In this document: positions 22,589 through 34,861 of the stretch, in pieces
Position numbering within the stretch: the stretch's first letter is position 1
Layout: each line of letters begins with the position of its first letter
The notes under the pieces: generated by a model
The model's input: the letters and a program-made list of their open reading frames with translations, nothing else
The model's database searches: none
What the model was told of the DNA's origin: nothing
Translations under genes and position numbers: made by a program
Assembly: GCF_033807715.1 (NCBI RefSeq)
Contig: NC_084590.1
Span: 6,595,327-6,659,326 of the forward strand
Direction of reading: 5' to 3'
Origin: Cololabis saira
Taxonomy: Eukaryota > Chordata > Actinopteri > Beloniformes > Belonidae
Length of the DNA stretch: 64,000 nucleotides

Positions 22589-23250
22589 CAGGGGTCGGCA
22601 AGCCAAAATGTTTTAGAGCCATATTGGACCAAAAACACAAAAAACAAATATGTCTGGAGCCGCAAAAAATTAAAAGTCTTGTATCAGCCTTAGAATGAAG
22701 GCAACACATGCTGCATGCACTTCGAGAAAAAAGTCGAAATTTCGAGAAAAAAGTCGAAATGTCGAGATTAATGTTGAACTACAATCTTGAGAAAAAAAAC
22801 GAAATGTCAAGAAAAAAGTCGATATTTTGAGAAAAAGTCGAAATGTCGAGGAAATAGTCAAAATTTCGTGAAAAAAGTCGAAATGTAGAGAAAAAAAGTC
22901 AAAATTTCAAGATAAAAATGGAAATGTCGAGATTAATGTTGAAGTACAATATTGAGAAAGAAGTGGAAATGTCGAGAAAAAAATGGAAATGTCGAGAAAA
23001 AAGTGGAAATGTCGAGAAAAAAGTGGAAATGTCGAGAAAAAAGTGGAAATGTCGAGAAAAAAGTGGAAATGTCGAGATTAAAATGGAAAGGAAAAAAGAA
23101 AAAGAGAAAAAAAGGAAGAAAAAAAAGAAAAAAGGAAAAAAGAAGAAAAAGGAAAAAAAAGGTCAAACATTTTTGAAAAAGCTCCAGGAGCCACTAGGGC
23201 GGCGCTAAAGAGCCACATGCGGCTCTAGAGCCGCGGGTTGCCGACCCCCG
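22589..23250. mobile_element. hAT-like MITE with purine-rich tandem core
   Basis: Ends caggggtcggcaagcc and gggttgccgacccccg, inverted. The flanks gtctagat (22581-22588) and gtctagga (23251-23258) are an 8-bp duplication with two mismatches. The core (22715-23090) is a degenerate 20-bp tandem repeat of gaaatgtcgagaaaaaagt, strongly purine-skewed, followed by an A/G-only run to 23160. Confidence 0.85.
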
Positions 23251-23258
23251 GTCTAGGA

Positions 23259-23735
23259 GGTGAGGGTGCTAATCTTCCTCACTGATGAACTGATCATCAG
23301 CTGCTTTTATCAGGAATTCATATATTTCATCCAGCAAACTGACATTTTTGCTGATTTGACTGCTGTTTTTACCTGAACTGCTCATGTGAAACACTAACTG
23401 ATGGTTGAGGAGCTGGATGGTCCCAACGATTTTATTTGCTACATCGATCCAACACAAAATAATTAAAAACCGTGCTTATTAATCACAAAACACAGTTTAA
23501 ACATCTTGACCAAATCCGCTGGGACCCGGTGTGTCAGTGTTCACCGCAGACAGACTGCAGCTTCACCGGGACCAACGATGATGGTTGATGTTGATCCAGG
23601 ACCGACCTGGTTAAGGAGCATCAAACTCACTCTTATCTACACGGAAATAACGCAGAAATATAAAGAAGCTTCCCAAAGTGTGATCCATGGTGAAATAGGA
23701 AACTGAAGATGAGCAGATATCTATAGATATGTGTA
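23259..23735. other. unclassified sequence, possible minus-strand coding relic
   Basis: A 62-codon minus-strand frame (23269-23457) has coding-like composition (SLLDEIYEFLIKAADDQF), but I do not recognise it and it has no partner exons. The rest is unremarkable. Confidence 0.3.
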
Positions 23736-23989
23736 GGTTATATTAGGGGTGGGCGATATGACCTAAAATTAATATCACGGTATTTTTCATCTTTTGAACG
23801 GTGACGGTATAATATCACGGTATTTTTTGGTACGTTTTGGGAGGAGTAGCCTGTCCTGTCCCTTTATGTGAATAAGGTTAATATTTTTATAATATAATAA
23901 GTAAATGGTAGTATCCTTATCAAAAAGAGACATGGGAGAGTATTATGCACTCTCAACATATTTATTTGGCAAAAAACCTAAAGATCTTA

Positions 23990-24405
<416 letters not shown>

Positions 24406-25247
24406 ATTATATTATATTTATTTTTATTATATTTTAAATATTTTGTAAACCTGTCTTAAAATGTAATACTGGACCTCGGTTGGGCTGGTTGGACAGCGGG
24501 TGGTGGAAAATTTCCCTTAATTTTAAATCCAAAACTTGACAGGTTTATGCCATGAGTATTCATATAGAGTAATCCCTTGTGAGGGTTACGTTCCAAAAAG
24601 AACCCGTGATAAGTGATATTCACATAGTAGCAACCCTTTTTTTTTTATATAATTATTATACAAAGCTTCAAATTGCGGAGATCAGCACCGCCTCGCACGT
24701 ATTTCACTGCTGTTCTGAACCGCTGCATCCCGACTCGCGCTGCAGCGTCTTTTTCTTCTAAAGCCTGCGGTACAGGTGTGTTTTTTCGAGAGAAGAACAT
24801 GCTTATGGGTATTTTTTTGTCACTCTTTTTTTCTTCTGGGCAAAAAGATTCTTTTAAACCGACATTCATTAATTTTTTCTCCATCTTGAAGTCGGTGATT
24901 CGTATTCCAGCAGGTTGAAACAGCGCTCTGCGCTCCGCTGCCGTCAAAGACCCGCCCAGCTCCACTTCTGATTGGCTGGTGTTAGTCTGGTTGAGCCAGA
25001 GCTGCTTTCCTCTCATTCCATTGGTAGACGAACTCGGTTGACTCAACCTTTTTTTTTTCTCTCAAACCTTTTTTTTTTTTTTTAAAGCACTCAAACTCGC
25101 ACGCCGAGAAAAAAAACTCTGTGCCGGAATACTTTAAGCCCTGCATTTCTTACTACTCTTGTCGTAAGGTGTAGCAGCAGTACACGATGCCTGCAGTGAA
25201 AGCTGTGTAGTCTTGGGACCGCTGCTCCGCTGGTTCTGCAGCAGCAC

Positions 25248-25340
25248 CAGCGGAGCAGCGGTCCAAGCGGAGCAGCGGTCCCAGCGGAGCAGCGGTCCCA
25301 GCGGAGCAGCGGTCCCAGCGGAGCAGCGGTCCCAGCGGGA
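25248..25340. repeat. 17-bp minisatellite (agcggagcagcggtccc), about 5 copies
   Basis: A tandem GC-rich array within the hAT-like element. It lies immediately downstream of the BED-finger relic on the minus strand. Confidence 0.9.
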
Positions 25341-25349
25341 CCAGCTGCT

Positions 25350-25448
25350 GGTCCCACTTGCGCTCGTTTTGGCCCGGGTTGCCTCTTCATATTCACGGGC
25401 GTGCGTGTTTTTTAAGTGATGAAACAGGTTGCTTGTGTTTCCACCTCT
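25350..25448 (-). pseudogene. BED-type zinc-finger relic of a hAT transposase
   Basis: The minus strand reads GGNTSNLFHHLKNTHAREYE, the second half of a BED finger (GxTSxLxxHLxxxH) as found at the N-terminus of hAT transposases. The first half, with the CxxC pair, is cut off by the LINE that begins at about 25449; downstream the frame enters the 17-bp array. Truncated on both sides. Confidence 0.8.
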
Positions 25449-26541
25449 TGCCTCTCGCCGTTCCTCTTCACCCTCTACACTGCTGACTTCTCCTACAACT
25501 CCCCAACCTGTCACCTACAAAAGTTCTCTGACGACTCTGCTATCGTCGGCCTCATCACTGATGAAGACGATAGCGAGTACAGAGAACTGTCCCAGGACTT
25601 TGTGGACTGGTGCCTGCAGAACCACCTCCAGATCAACGCGGGGAAAACCAAAGAACTGGTGGTGGATTTCCGCAGGTGTAATAAATCCCCCCCGACACCG
25701 GTGAACATCCAGGGAAAGGACATTGAGATGGTGACATCTTATAAGTACCTGGGTGTTCACCTCAACAATAAACTGGACTGGACTACTAATTCCTCTGCAC
25801 TCCACAAAAAAGGCCAGAGCAGACTCTATCTGCTCAGGAGACTGAGGGCCTTTGGTGTGCAGGAGAAGCTCCTGAAAACATTTTACAACACTGTGGTGGC
25901 ATCAGCCATTTTTTACGGAGTGGTCTGCTGGGGCAGCAACATCACAGCTGCAGACAGAAGGAGGCTGGACAAAACAATTAAAAGGGCCGGCTCTGTCGTG
26001 GGCTGCTCTCTGGACACAGTACAGGTGGTGGGAGAGAGGAGGATGATGGCTAAGCTGTCATCCATGATGGAGAAGGACTCCCACCCCATGAAGGACACCT
26101 TCAGAGCGCTGGAGAGCTCCTTCAGCGACAGGCTCCTTCACCCTAGGTGTGTGAAGGAGCTACAGGAGGTCCTTCCTCCCTGCAGCTGTGAGACTACACA
26201 ACCAGCACTGCTCACAGTAGACCACAAACAATACAAACAATCCTGACAATAAAAACCATTCTGCAACGGGCATAAATAACATCTGTAAATATCCATCTGT
26301 TTTTCTTTTTGTATACTAGAATTGTTTTATTTATTACTATTTTTATTCTCCTTCTTATTCTTATTCTTATTATTATTGTATATACTGTTTATAGTGTTAT
26401 AGTGTTTATTATTATTATTATTGTTGTGTGATATTGTGTGATATTGATGCCTCTTGTTTTGCACTATCCCCTTTGCTGCTGTAACCTGGAAATTTCCCCT
26501 CTGGGGGACTATTAAAGGATTTCTTATCTTATCTTATCTTG
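25449..26541 (+). mobile_element. 5'-truncated L2-clade LINE with reverse-transcriptase C-terminus
   Basis: A plus-strand frame open to 26246 reads SPFLFTLYTADF, KFSDDSAIVG (the second Asp-pair motif, here SDD), INAGKTKELVVDFRR and YKYLGVHLNNKL. This is the fingers/palm-to-thumb end of an L2/CR1-type reverse transcriptase, with an intact end at about 276 codons. The 3' end, ctctgggggactattaaagg followed by (TCTTA)n, is the usual microsatellite tail of L2-type elements. 5'-truncated and inserted into the BED exon of the hAT element. Confidence 0.88.
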
Positions 26542-26716
26542 TCACAACACGGCAGCAAACCTTGCATATCACCGACGTTTTTAATTCCTTATTTAGGCTT
26601 ATTATTTTATAATTGATTTATTACGGTATTGACGGTATTGCAAAATCCATGTCGTGGCGCAGTTTCACACCGGTGATGACTATGACACCGGTGTACCGCC
26701 CACCCCTAGGTTATAT

Positions 26717-26968
26717 ATATTTCTTCCTCTAGTTCTACACCTGCACAGCTCTTCACCAGCTGTGGACGTTTCCTGCGGTTCACACTGCAGCTGCACAGGA
26801 AGCCCGACGCTCCGAACCGAGCTCCAAGTCCTCGCTCAGGTCCGATCAGTGCACATGGAACAAGTCTGGTAGCCTGAAACTCACTTCTTCTGGATCACAG
26901 TGCCGACTGCTCAGGTCAAGGAGCTGGTGATCATTGGATATCACCACTCTGAAGTCCTGATCCTGAGT
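26717..26968. other. no recognised feature
   Basis: Short intron 1 stretch between two elements. Nothing recognised. Confidence 0.4.
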
Positions 26969-29332
26969 CATGGCGCTTTTCCACTAGTACCTACTCGTCT
27001 CGACACGCCCTTGTTTCTTTTCAATACCCAGATCAGAAGTAGGAGGTTGGAGCGAAGCTGCTGTGGCGTATTTGATTGTGCGATTGGGCCAACCCCCCGA
27101 CCAATCAGTGGCCTGTAGTGTGATGTCAGATACAGCCCAACTCAGCCGCTTATGGCCCTTTTCCACTAGTACCTACTCAGCTCGCTTCTACTCGCCACGG
27201 CCCCGTCTTGCGCTTTTCCACTACGAGCCGAGGCGGGTGGAGCCGTGCCAAGCAGATACTTTTTCTGTACCGAGGCTGCCGAGGTTCTGAGCGTGCTGAG
27301 TCGGCCCTGGATCTGACGTCATCACCCTCCACGCCACTGATTGGTCGTTGGAGTCAGACGTTTGAATCAGGAAGCGGGAGTCAGTGCGAGAACGACTTGC
27401 AGCGATTTTATTATACAGCGTCTGTTTCATGATCCAACTCTGAGGGTCAGATGTTCATAAACCTGGTGCTGAGGAGAGAATTAAAAAAGGGATGTAGACG
27501 GTGATAAGGAACGACCAGATCCACCAGGAGCTCTGTTTTACTCTCAGCCGCTCGCAGCTCCAGCTGATTTCTGATCAGCGCCGACACGAACAAAGGGGTT
27601 GCGCAATCGAGTACGTCAAAGCAGCTTCACCCCAACCCCCCACTTCTCCCCTGGCTGTGGAAAAACAAACGAGGAAAAAGCAGGTGGAGCCGGGACGATG
27701 CGTGACGAGCCGTCCCAGGCCAGGGCGCGCTGAGTAGGTACTAGTGGAAAAGCCCCATTAGAACCTCGGCAGAGTAGTTACAGAAAAAGTATTTACTCTG
27801 CACGTTAGACCCCTAGTAGAAAAGAACCAAACCGAGGCGAGTGGAGTCGGGCTGAGTAGGTTCTAGTGGAAAAGCACCGTTTACGTCCCTGCTCGCTCCA
27901 GCATGCAGTTCTGCATGAATTCAGGCCAAACTGAGTGTGTTATTTGTTCATCTCTTTGCTTTCACAAACAGCCAATGTTGAAATACTTTGGTCACGCTGA
28001 CGTAATCTTTACGGCACAGATGCGGGATCTGACTTCACACCTCTCTTTCTACAGAACTGATGCAGGAAATGACAATACCCCGTGTGAAAGAGGAGAACGT
28101 TGTTGACATGCTGCTGGTTGCCCTGACCGGAGCGTCCAGGCAGCGTCACCGGGACCTCAGCCGGGCCTCGTCCCTCATTGGCTGTGACGCTGAGTCCCTG
28201 ACAGCTGAAGGTACTTAGCGTGCTGAATGTCTGCTGGGACCCAGAGATGACTGGACCGTCTCTCAGAAAGACTTTTGTTCACACACAACTGCCACCCACA
28301 CACAGCACCAACTGCACAAACCCTCTGGTGCCCCTTTTACACCAAACCCGGTCCAGGGCTGGTTCTGGGCCAGTGCTGAGTTTGGAACCGGGCCTTCTGT
28401 TCCCACTGACAAAGAACTGGCTGCGGCCCAAAAAAAACCACCAACTTTTTTGGCGCTTTTCCACTTGTACCTACTCAGCCCGACTTGGTTCTCCTCCACT
28501 GGGTTTGGTTCTTTCCCATCAGGGGTCTAATGCCACTTTTGCACTAGGACTTACTTGGCCCGACTCGGCTCGGCGCGGCTTTACACGGCTCCACACGTGT
28601 GTTTTTCCACAGCCAGGGGAGAAGTGGGCAGGTTGTGGTGAAGCTACTGTGACGTACTCGATTGCGCAACCGCTTTGTTCATGTTGGCGCTGATCAGAAA
28701 TCAGCTGGAGCCGCGAGCAGCTGAGAAAAAAAACAGCCCGTCTACATCGCTTTTTTAATTTTTTCTCGACAGCCACCAGGTTTATGAACATCTGCACCTC
28801 AGAGTTGGATCACCAAACAGACGTTTTGCGCTTTATAATAAAATCGCTGCGAGCCGCGAGTCGCGCTGACTTCCGCTTCCTGATTCAAACGTTTGACGGC
28901 CCCGCCCCCCGACCAATCAGAGGCGCGGAGGGTGGTGACCTCAGAAATAGTCCCTGCTCAGCCCGCTATAGAACCTCACTGAAATGGTTACAGAAAAAGG
29001 TATCGGCTTGGAGCGGCTTTACCCGTCTCAGCCCTAATGCAAAAGCGCAAAACGGGTAGAACCGAGCTGAGGTGATACTAGTGCAAAAGCGGCATAACGT
29101 GCAGAGTAGATACTATTTCTGTATCTATTCTGCCAAGGTTCTAAGCTGCTGAGTCGGCTGTATCCGACGTCATCACACTACAGACCACCGATTGGTCGGG
29201 GGGTTGGCCCAATCGCACAATCAAGTACGTCCCAGCAGCTTCGATCCAACCTACTTCTGATCTGGGTGTTGAAAAGAAACGAGTGCAAGGCGAGTCGAGT
29301 CGGGCTGAGTAGGTACTAGTGGAAAAGCGCCA
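26969..29332. mobile_element. cluster of PIF/Harbinger-like elements, nested and back to back
   Basis: At least six terminal repeats of the cttttccactagtacctact type or its inverse occur: near 26972, 27158, 27737, 27855, 28457 and 29310, with degenerate ones at 28533 and 29085. Between them are repeated gtcggggggttggcc blocks and two degenerate Myb/SANT exon remnants (about 27430-27600 and the inverse at 28650-28850). The segment 27880-28210 is unrelated. Boundaries of single copies are uncertain. Confidence 0.75.
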
Positions 29333-29369
29333 TTTGTTGGGCCAGAGGAAAGAACCGCTGGTTATTTCA

Positions 29370-30480
29370 GTTCTTCTAGTCCCAGTTTCAGCTCCGCTAG
29401 TCCCGGTTTCAGCTCCGCTAGTCCCGGTTTCAGTTCCTCTAGTCCTGGTTTCATTTTTACTAGTCCCGGTTTCAGTTCCACTAGTCCCGGTTTCAGTTCT
29501 TCTAGTCCCGGTTTCAGCTCCGCTAGTCCCGGTTTCAGTTCTTCTAGTCCCGGTTTCAGTTCTTCTAGTCCTGGTTTCAGTTCTTCTAGTCCTGGTTTCA
29601 GTTCTTCTAGTCCTGGTTTCAGTTCCACTAGTCCCGGTTTCAGTTCTTCTAGTCCCGGTTTCAGTTCCGCTAGTCCCGGTTTCAGTTCCACTAGTCCTGG
29701 TTTCAGTTCTTCTAGTCCCGGTTTCAGTTCTTCTAGTCCCGGTTTCAGCTCCGCTAGTCCCGGTTTCAGTTCTTCTAGTCCCGGTTTCAGTTCCTCTAGT
29801 CCCGGTTTCAGCTCCTCTAGTCCCGGTTTCAGCTGTGCTAGTCCCGGTTTCAGCTCCGCTAGTCCCGGTTTCAGTTCCTCTAGTCCCGGTTTCAGCTCCG
29901 CTAGTCCCGGTTTCAGTTCTTCTAGTCCCGGTTTCAGTTCTTCTAGTCCCGGTTTCAGCTCCGCTAGTCCCGGTTTCAGCTCCTCTAGTCCCGGTTTCAG
30001 CTGTGCTAGTCCCGGTTTCAGCTCCGCTAGTCCCGGTTTCAGTTCCTCTAGTCCCGGTTTCAGCTCCGCTAGTCCCGGTTTCAGCTCCTCTAGTCCCGGT
30101 TTCAGCTGTGCTAGTCCCGGTTTCAGTTCCTCTAGTCCCGGTTTCAGCTCCGCTAGTCCCGGTTTCAGCTGTGCTAGTCCCGGTTTCAGCTGTGCTAGTC
30201 CCGGTTTCAGTTCCTCTAGTCCCGGTTTCAGCTCCGCTAGTCCCGGTTTCAGCTGTGCTAGTCCTGGTTTCAGTTCCGCTAGTCCCGGTTTCAGCTGTGC
30301 TAGTCCCGGTTTCAGCTCCGCTAGTCCCGGTTTCAGCTCCGCTAGTCCCGGTTTCAGCTGTGCTAGTCCCGGTTTCAGTTCCTCTAGTCCCGGTTTCAGC
30401 TCCGCTAGTCCCGGTTTCAGCTGTGCTAGTCCTGGTTTCAGTTCCGCTAGTCCCGGTTCCAGCTGTGCTGGTCCTGGTCT
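29370..30480. repeat. minisatellite, 21-bp unit, about 52 copies
   Basis: Tandem tagtcccggtttcagctccgc units with variant forms (ttcttc, tgtgc, tcctc) arranged in higher-order patterns. The unit length keeps a 393-codon plus frame open (29319-30500); this is an artefact. It begins 38 bp after the outermost Harbinger-like terminus. Confidence 0.95.
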
Positions 30481-31368
30481 TTGGCAGTACTCATGTCTGA
30501 TGGTTTTTCAGTTGTGACACAGAAGACGTCTGGACAGGTTTGTAAATATTAATATTATCATTAGTAATAATATTAAGTAGCATCACAAGTTAGCAGAAGC
30601 TCAGCCAGCCTGGATGATGTCACAGCTGGTCCAGTTCTTACACCAGCTTTGTAAAAACACGTCTTAAGTGTACTGAGAAGCAGCCACAACATTATAAAGT
30701 GGTGAAACTGGTTGAGGTCCATAAATGGAGGTCAAGTACATGAACACATGAAACAAAGTTCAAGAGGAAAACATAACGGGTTTACACCGTTGGAGGAAAT
30801 AAACTTCAAACAAACTTTGTAATGTTTCTGATATGGTTGTATTGGACAAATCAACACGACGGTGGGAGCCATAATAAATGTCTTGTACTCTAACACCGCA
30901 GTCCTCTCAACACTTGCCTCCCTTCTGGTACTTTGATTTGGTCCTGGCCAGGGGGGGCAGCTTGGCTCTGTGTCTGGTACCACCGAGGCATGAATGCAGC
31001 AACAATACGTTTGGACATGATGCCCCCCCACCCCCACCGGCTGTCTCCAACAATGACATCATCTCTGCAGGACTGGCAGGCAGAGGAGGCTGCTCTCTCA
31101 CAGGCCGCCCAGCGCTGTCCCGCTACAGCTGCAGGAGAACCCAGGCAGACTTCTCCCTGCAGGGAAACCAGAGCGGCTGCACCGGAGCGGCACCGGAGCG
31201 GCACCAGAGAACAGCTAGTCCAAAATAACAGCCAAACAGAGTTAAGTAGAGTCCAGCGCAGCCGTGTGGCAACAGTGAGCAGTTCAAAGTTCAAATCTAC
31301 AGCTGGGTGATGCCAGAAAGATGACGGCAGCTGCACAAAGTCAGCCAGACAAAAAACGAATGCACACT
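30481..31368. other. no recognised feature
   Basis: Intron 1. Overlapping open frames near 30880-31340 on both strands have no recognised domain. Small gagcggcaccg repeats lie at about 31170-31205. Confidence 0.4.
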
Positions 31369-31990
31369 GACTGCGTTTACATGCATCAATAACCCTTTTA
31401 AAACCAGAATATTGGCAATAACCCGAATTTGCACGGCCATGTAAACACCAATAACACCTTTGAATAACCCCAATTTGCTCATATTTGGGTTTTTAAAAAC
31501 CCGAATATGAGCCCTGGGTTACTCTTTTTAAAACCCGAATATTGGGTCATGTAAACACCAAACGGAATATCCCCATCAAACGGAACAGGAATTAGTTTTC
31601 TGCACATGCTCTGTTCACAAGGAATCCTGGTCTTTTGAGTCCAGGAAGTTCTTCTAAACACGGAGAAACCAAGACCAGGAGGAGACTAATCACTTCATAA
31701 ATGTAATGAAGGATAAGAACATTTCTGCATTTGTAGACGGTAGAAAGTACCGGGATAGAAGATTTACAAGAAGGTGAGAGAAAAGTTGCGTGAAGCAGCA
31801 TTTGTTTTGAATTTGGATACAGGAAGAAGAAGCAGAAATGACGGTAGGTGCGTCATGATGTTCTCCGTGCGTCGCTGGTTTGATTCAGATATCCCAAATG
31901 ATTAATTACCATGTAAACGGAATATTCTGAATGTCTCAGTAACCGGAATATTAGCAATAACCCGAATTTTAACTGCATGTAAACGTAGTC
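31369..31990. mobile_element. MITE, gactgcgtttacatgca family, copy 2 (inverted)
   Basis: 622 bp with ends gactgcgtttacatgca and tgcatgtaaacgtagtc. Reverse complement of the copy at 12324-12942 with high similarity throughout. Confidence 0.85.
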
Positions 31991-32856
31991 ACTGATGCCT
32001 CCGAGACCGAGCACACATGGAGTGCAAAGTGGCCGAAACCTCCTGGAGACTTTTCCTGAGACTTGAAGCTTGGAAATTCTGGAAATGTTATCATTTGAAA
32101 TCAAATGCTGCAGACAGCGTTGCTCTGCGAGAAAAAGAGATGAAACTTGAAAGTGAACTAAACAACCAGTTGTTGTGGAATGGCTGATAACAGCGCTGCG
32201 TCCCCGTCCACGCTCTGCCTCCCACCGACTCGTCTTTCGAGTACCGTGGCATTTCTCTGGTGCATCTCCACATACTTGTTCAGATGTGCTGGCTGTCACT
32301 TGACTCTCTGAAAACAGTGACATGTTTCTGTTTTGCAAATATTTATCTTGCAAATAGCCAACGGCTGCCCAGTCAGGACCAGCTGATGCCAACGCCCGGC
32401 ACCTGCATGCGTGCTGGCGCTGCAGCCACAGCTGGAACACTTCCTGGTAGATGTTATCTGGAGATCGGAGTGGGAAATGATATCTGACTGAAGTGTGTTT
32501 CTTTAGGTCTAATCCCGTACGATTATGGGAGAAATGTGGACATGAATAGAGCTGACGGTAAAAAAAACAACATCTGCTGAAAGAAAGGTGAGGGTTTAAA
32601 CGCGTCCCTCCACCTCTGATGAACCCGTCATCCAATCTGAACCCCAAGGAACTTCAGGGAAGCAGGGAAGCTGGTTGCCTTGGAGACGGCCGGTCTGTCC
32701 AACGTCAGCCTCCCTGCTCTCGTCTCTCCGTCCTGGGAGGAGCATGAATGGAGGTGACACCTGAACCAGACGGCTGCAAACTCTCCGACGGAGAACAACA
32801 GGGGAACACGCTCTACAACAGGACTGGAACCAGATCCTGGAGGAGGCTTTTGGAGC
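31991..32856. other. no recognised feature
   Basis: Intron 1. A 264-codon minus-strand frame (31853-32647) overlaps the MITE end and single-copy sequence. No domain is recognised and it is probably chance. Confidence 0.4.
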
Positions 32857-33528
32857 TTTTCCACTAGTCCCTACTCAGCCCGACTCGCCTCCACTCAGTT
32901 TGGTTCTTTTCCACCAGGGGTCAAACGTGCAGAGTAGATACTTTTCTGTAACTATTCTGCCGAGGTTCTAAGCGGCTGAGTTGGCTGTATCTGACATCAT
33001 CACACTACAGGCCACACTAGTAGGTCACACTACAGAAAGAGCAACTCTGACGGCGGCTTTTTGTTCATTTTATTCCACCAGCAATGGCAGCAAAGGTCTG
33101 TTTCTGATCCAACTTTGAGGTGCAGATGTTCATAAACCTGGTGCTGAGGAGAGAATTAAAAAGGGATCTAGACGGAGATAAGGAACGACCAGATCTACCA
33201 GGAGTTCTGTCTCTTCATAGCTGCTCACGGCTCCAGCTGACTTTCAGCAGCGCCGAGACAAACTAACAAAAAAAAGCCTCGCCGCTTGAAGCTTCTCTCA
33301 CTCTCATTTTTTAACTTTATATCAAACACAAGCCACAGACCCAGCAGCACATCTATCATCTCCTCCAGGTTCTACATCTTTAGTGTTGTTGTATTCTTCC
33401 TTTAGACACACAATCAAATACGTCACAGCAGCTTCTCCAACCTCCTACTTCTGATCCTGGTGCTGAATTGTTATGGAAAAGAAACCAGGCCGAGTTGAGT
33501 CGAGCTGAGTAGGTTCTAGTGGAAAGGT
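32857..33528. mobile_element. PIF/Harbinger-like non-autonomous element
   Basis: Ends cttttccactagtccctact and gagtaggttctagtggaaag, with the ggggtcaaacgtgcagagta block and a degenerate Myb/SANT exon remnant at 33105-33270. Same family as 7199-7798. Confidence 0.8.
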
Positions 33529-33564
33529 GGCATTGGGTTCCTGCTCATGAACCGGTGCCGTCAC

Positions 33565-34006
33565 TAGAGATGCACTGATCGATCGGCAACCGATCGGTAT
33601 CGGCCCGATAATGGCCCAATAATCGGATTTGATCGGAGATCAGAAAATAATAGTTCAAAGCCGATCAGATGACATTTACAACAAACCGCTGCAGGAAAGC
33701 TGAAGCCAATAAGCAACACTTGCTCTTTGTAAGCAAGTCCAAGTCGTCTCCAAGAGTCTGTAGAGTGTGAAATATTGCATTTAAAATATTGCAAATATTG
33801 CAATATACCTCAGCCTGCAATAAAACAGACAATTCATGATACTTTCTCATCTCCTAATTTTTATACCTAATAATACAATGTCAGTGTCGTGTACATGAGA
33901 CAACAATATTAACGAATTTAGGGATTTCAGGCTGTGATCGGTATCGGCAGATACTGATTTTGGAGATCGGTGATCGGCCATCAAAATCCTGATGGGTGCA
34001 TCTCTA
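33565..34006. mobile_element. hAT-like MITE (tagagatgcac termini)
   Basis: 442 bp with ends tagagatgcactgatcg and tgatgggtgcatctcta and gatcggtatcgg-type subterminal repeats. Flanks gccgtcac and ccagtcac (8 bp, six matching). Confidence 0.8.
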
Positions 34007-34713
34007 CCAGTCACCAGACGAGGAAGTGCTGATGAGCGTGAGGCAGCAGCGTGACGATGCAGAAACTCACTTCTCTTTTACCAGGTGTTGCTGACAAACC
34101 CGACCACAAGCTTTCGTTTCCTCGGCTGCAGCCCGGCCACAGCAGCCGCTTTCATCGCTCACTAAACCACCATTACTCACCAAGGATCACGACACTGAAT
34201 TATTCTGGCTGTGGTCAATACTAAGTACCCCCCCGCCCCCCCCATGAGGGCACGCTGCAGCGCTGCAGAACTGATCAGCAGCAGAAGTCCAGACCTCCAC
34301 AGTGTCAGTCTGGAGCATCCAGCTGTGTTAACACAACACTACGCCTGTGTGGAAAAAAATTCAGATTTTCCATTTCTAAATCGATTCTCATATTAATTCC
34401 TAAAAATCGATTTGTATGTCTAAAGATCACATTTTTTTTCATCATTACATTACAACCTTTGGTATTTTTGTGTTTATGCCCCAAAAAAGGATGTTTTATC
34501 GGACACCATGTTTTTGACTTTAAATATGTTTAAAGGTATGAAAACATTACAGTTTTCAGTTATAATTTCATAAATTGTCTATATTTCATTACTTTATATA
34601 CTGTCTTGGGGTTACATTTGCATAAAATGCTAAAAACCAGATGGCTAATAACACCGTAATAGAGGGAATGTGCATAACGTCACAGATGCAACTTCACAGC
34701 GGGTTATGCCCAC
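34007..34713. other. no recognised feature
   Basis: Intron 1 sequence leading up to the THAP exon. Nothing recognised. Confidence 0.4.
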
Positions 34714-34811
34714 TGAGTGTCAGAAAGACTGAGTGTCAGAAAGACTGAGTGTCAGAAAGACTGAGTGTCAGAAAGACTGAGTGTCAGAAAGACTGAGTGT
34801 CAGAAAGACTA
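34714..34811. repeat. 16-bp tandem repeat (ctgagtgtcagaaaga), about 6 copies
   Basis: Near-perfect units about 50 bp upstream of the THAP start codon. Confidence 0.9.
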
Positions 34812-34861
34812 AGTGGCAGCGTAAACTTTCATTTTGAGCAACTGGAAAACATCTAAAATGG

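Noticed and set aside
22918..23208. Lys/Glu-rich ORF (MSRKKWKCREKSGNVEK)
   Set aside because: From the purine-rich 20-bp repeat inside a MITE.
29319..30500. 393-codon LVPVSAP repeat ORF
   Set aside because: Product of a 21-bp array; the non-repeat part is short and starts within a transposon terminus.
31853..32647. 264-codon minus-strand ORF
   Set aside because: Starts in unrelated sequence and ends in a MITE copy whose other copy lacks an equivalent frame; no domain recognised.
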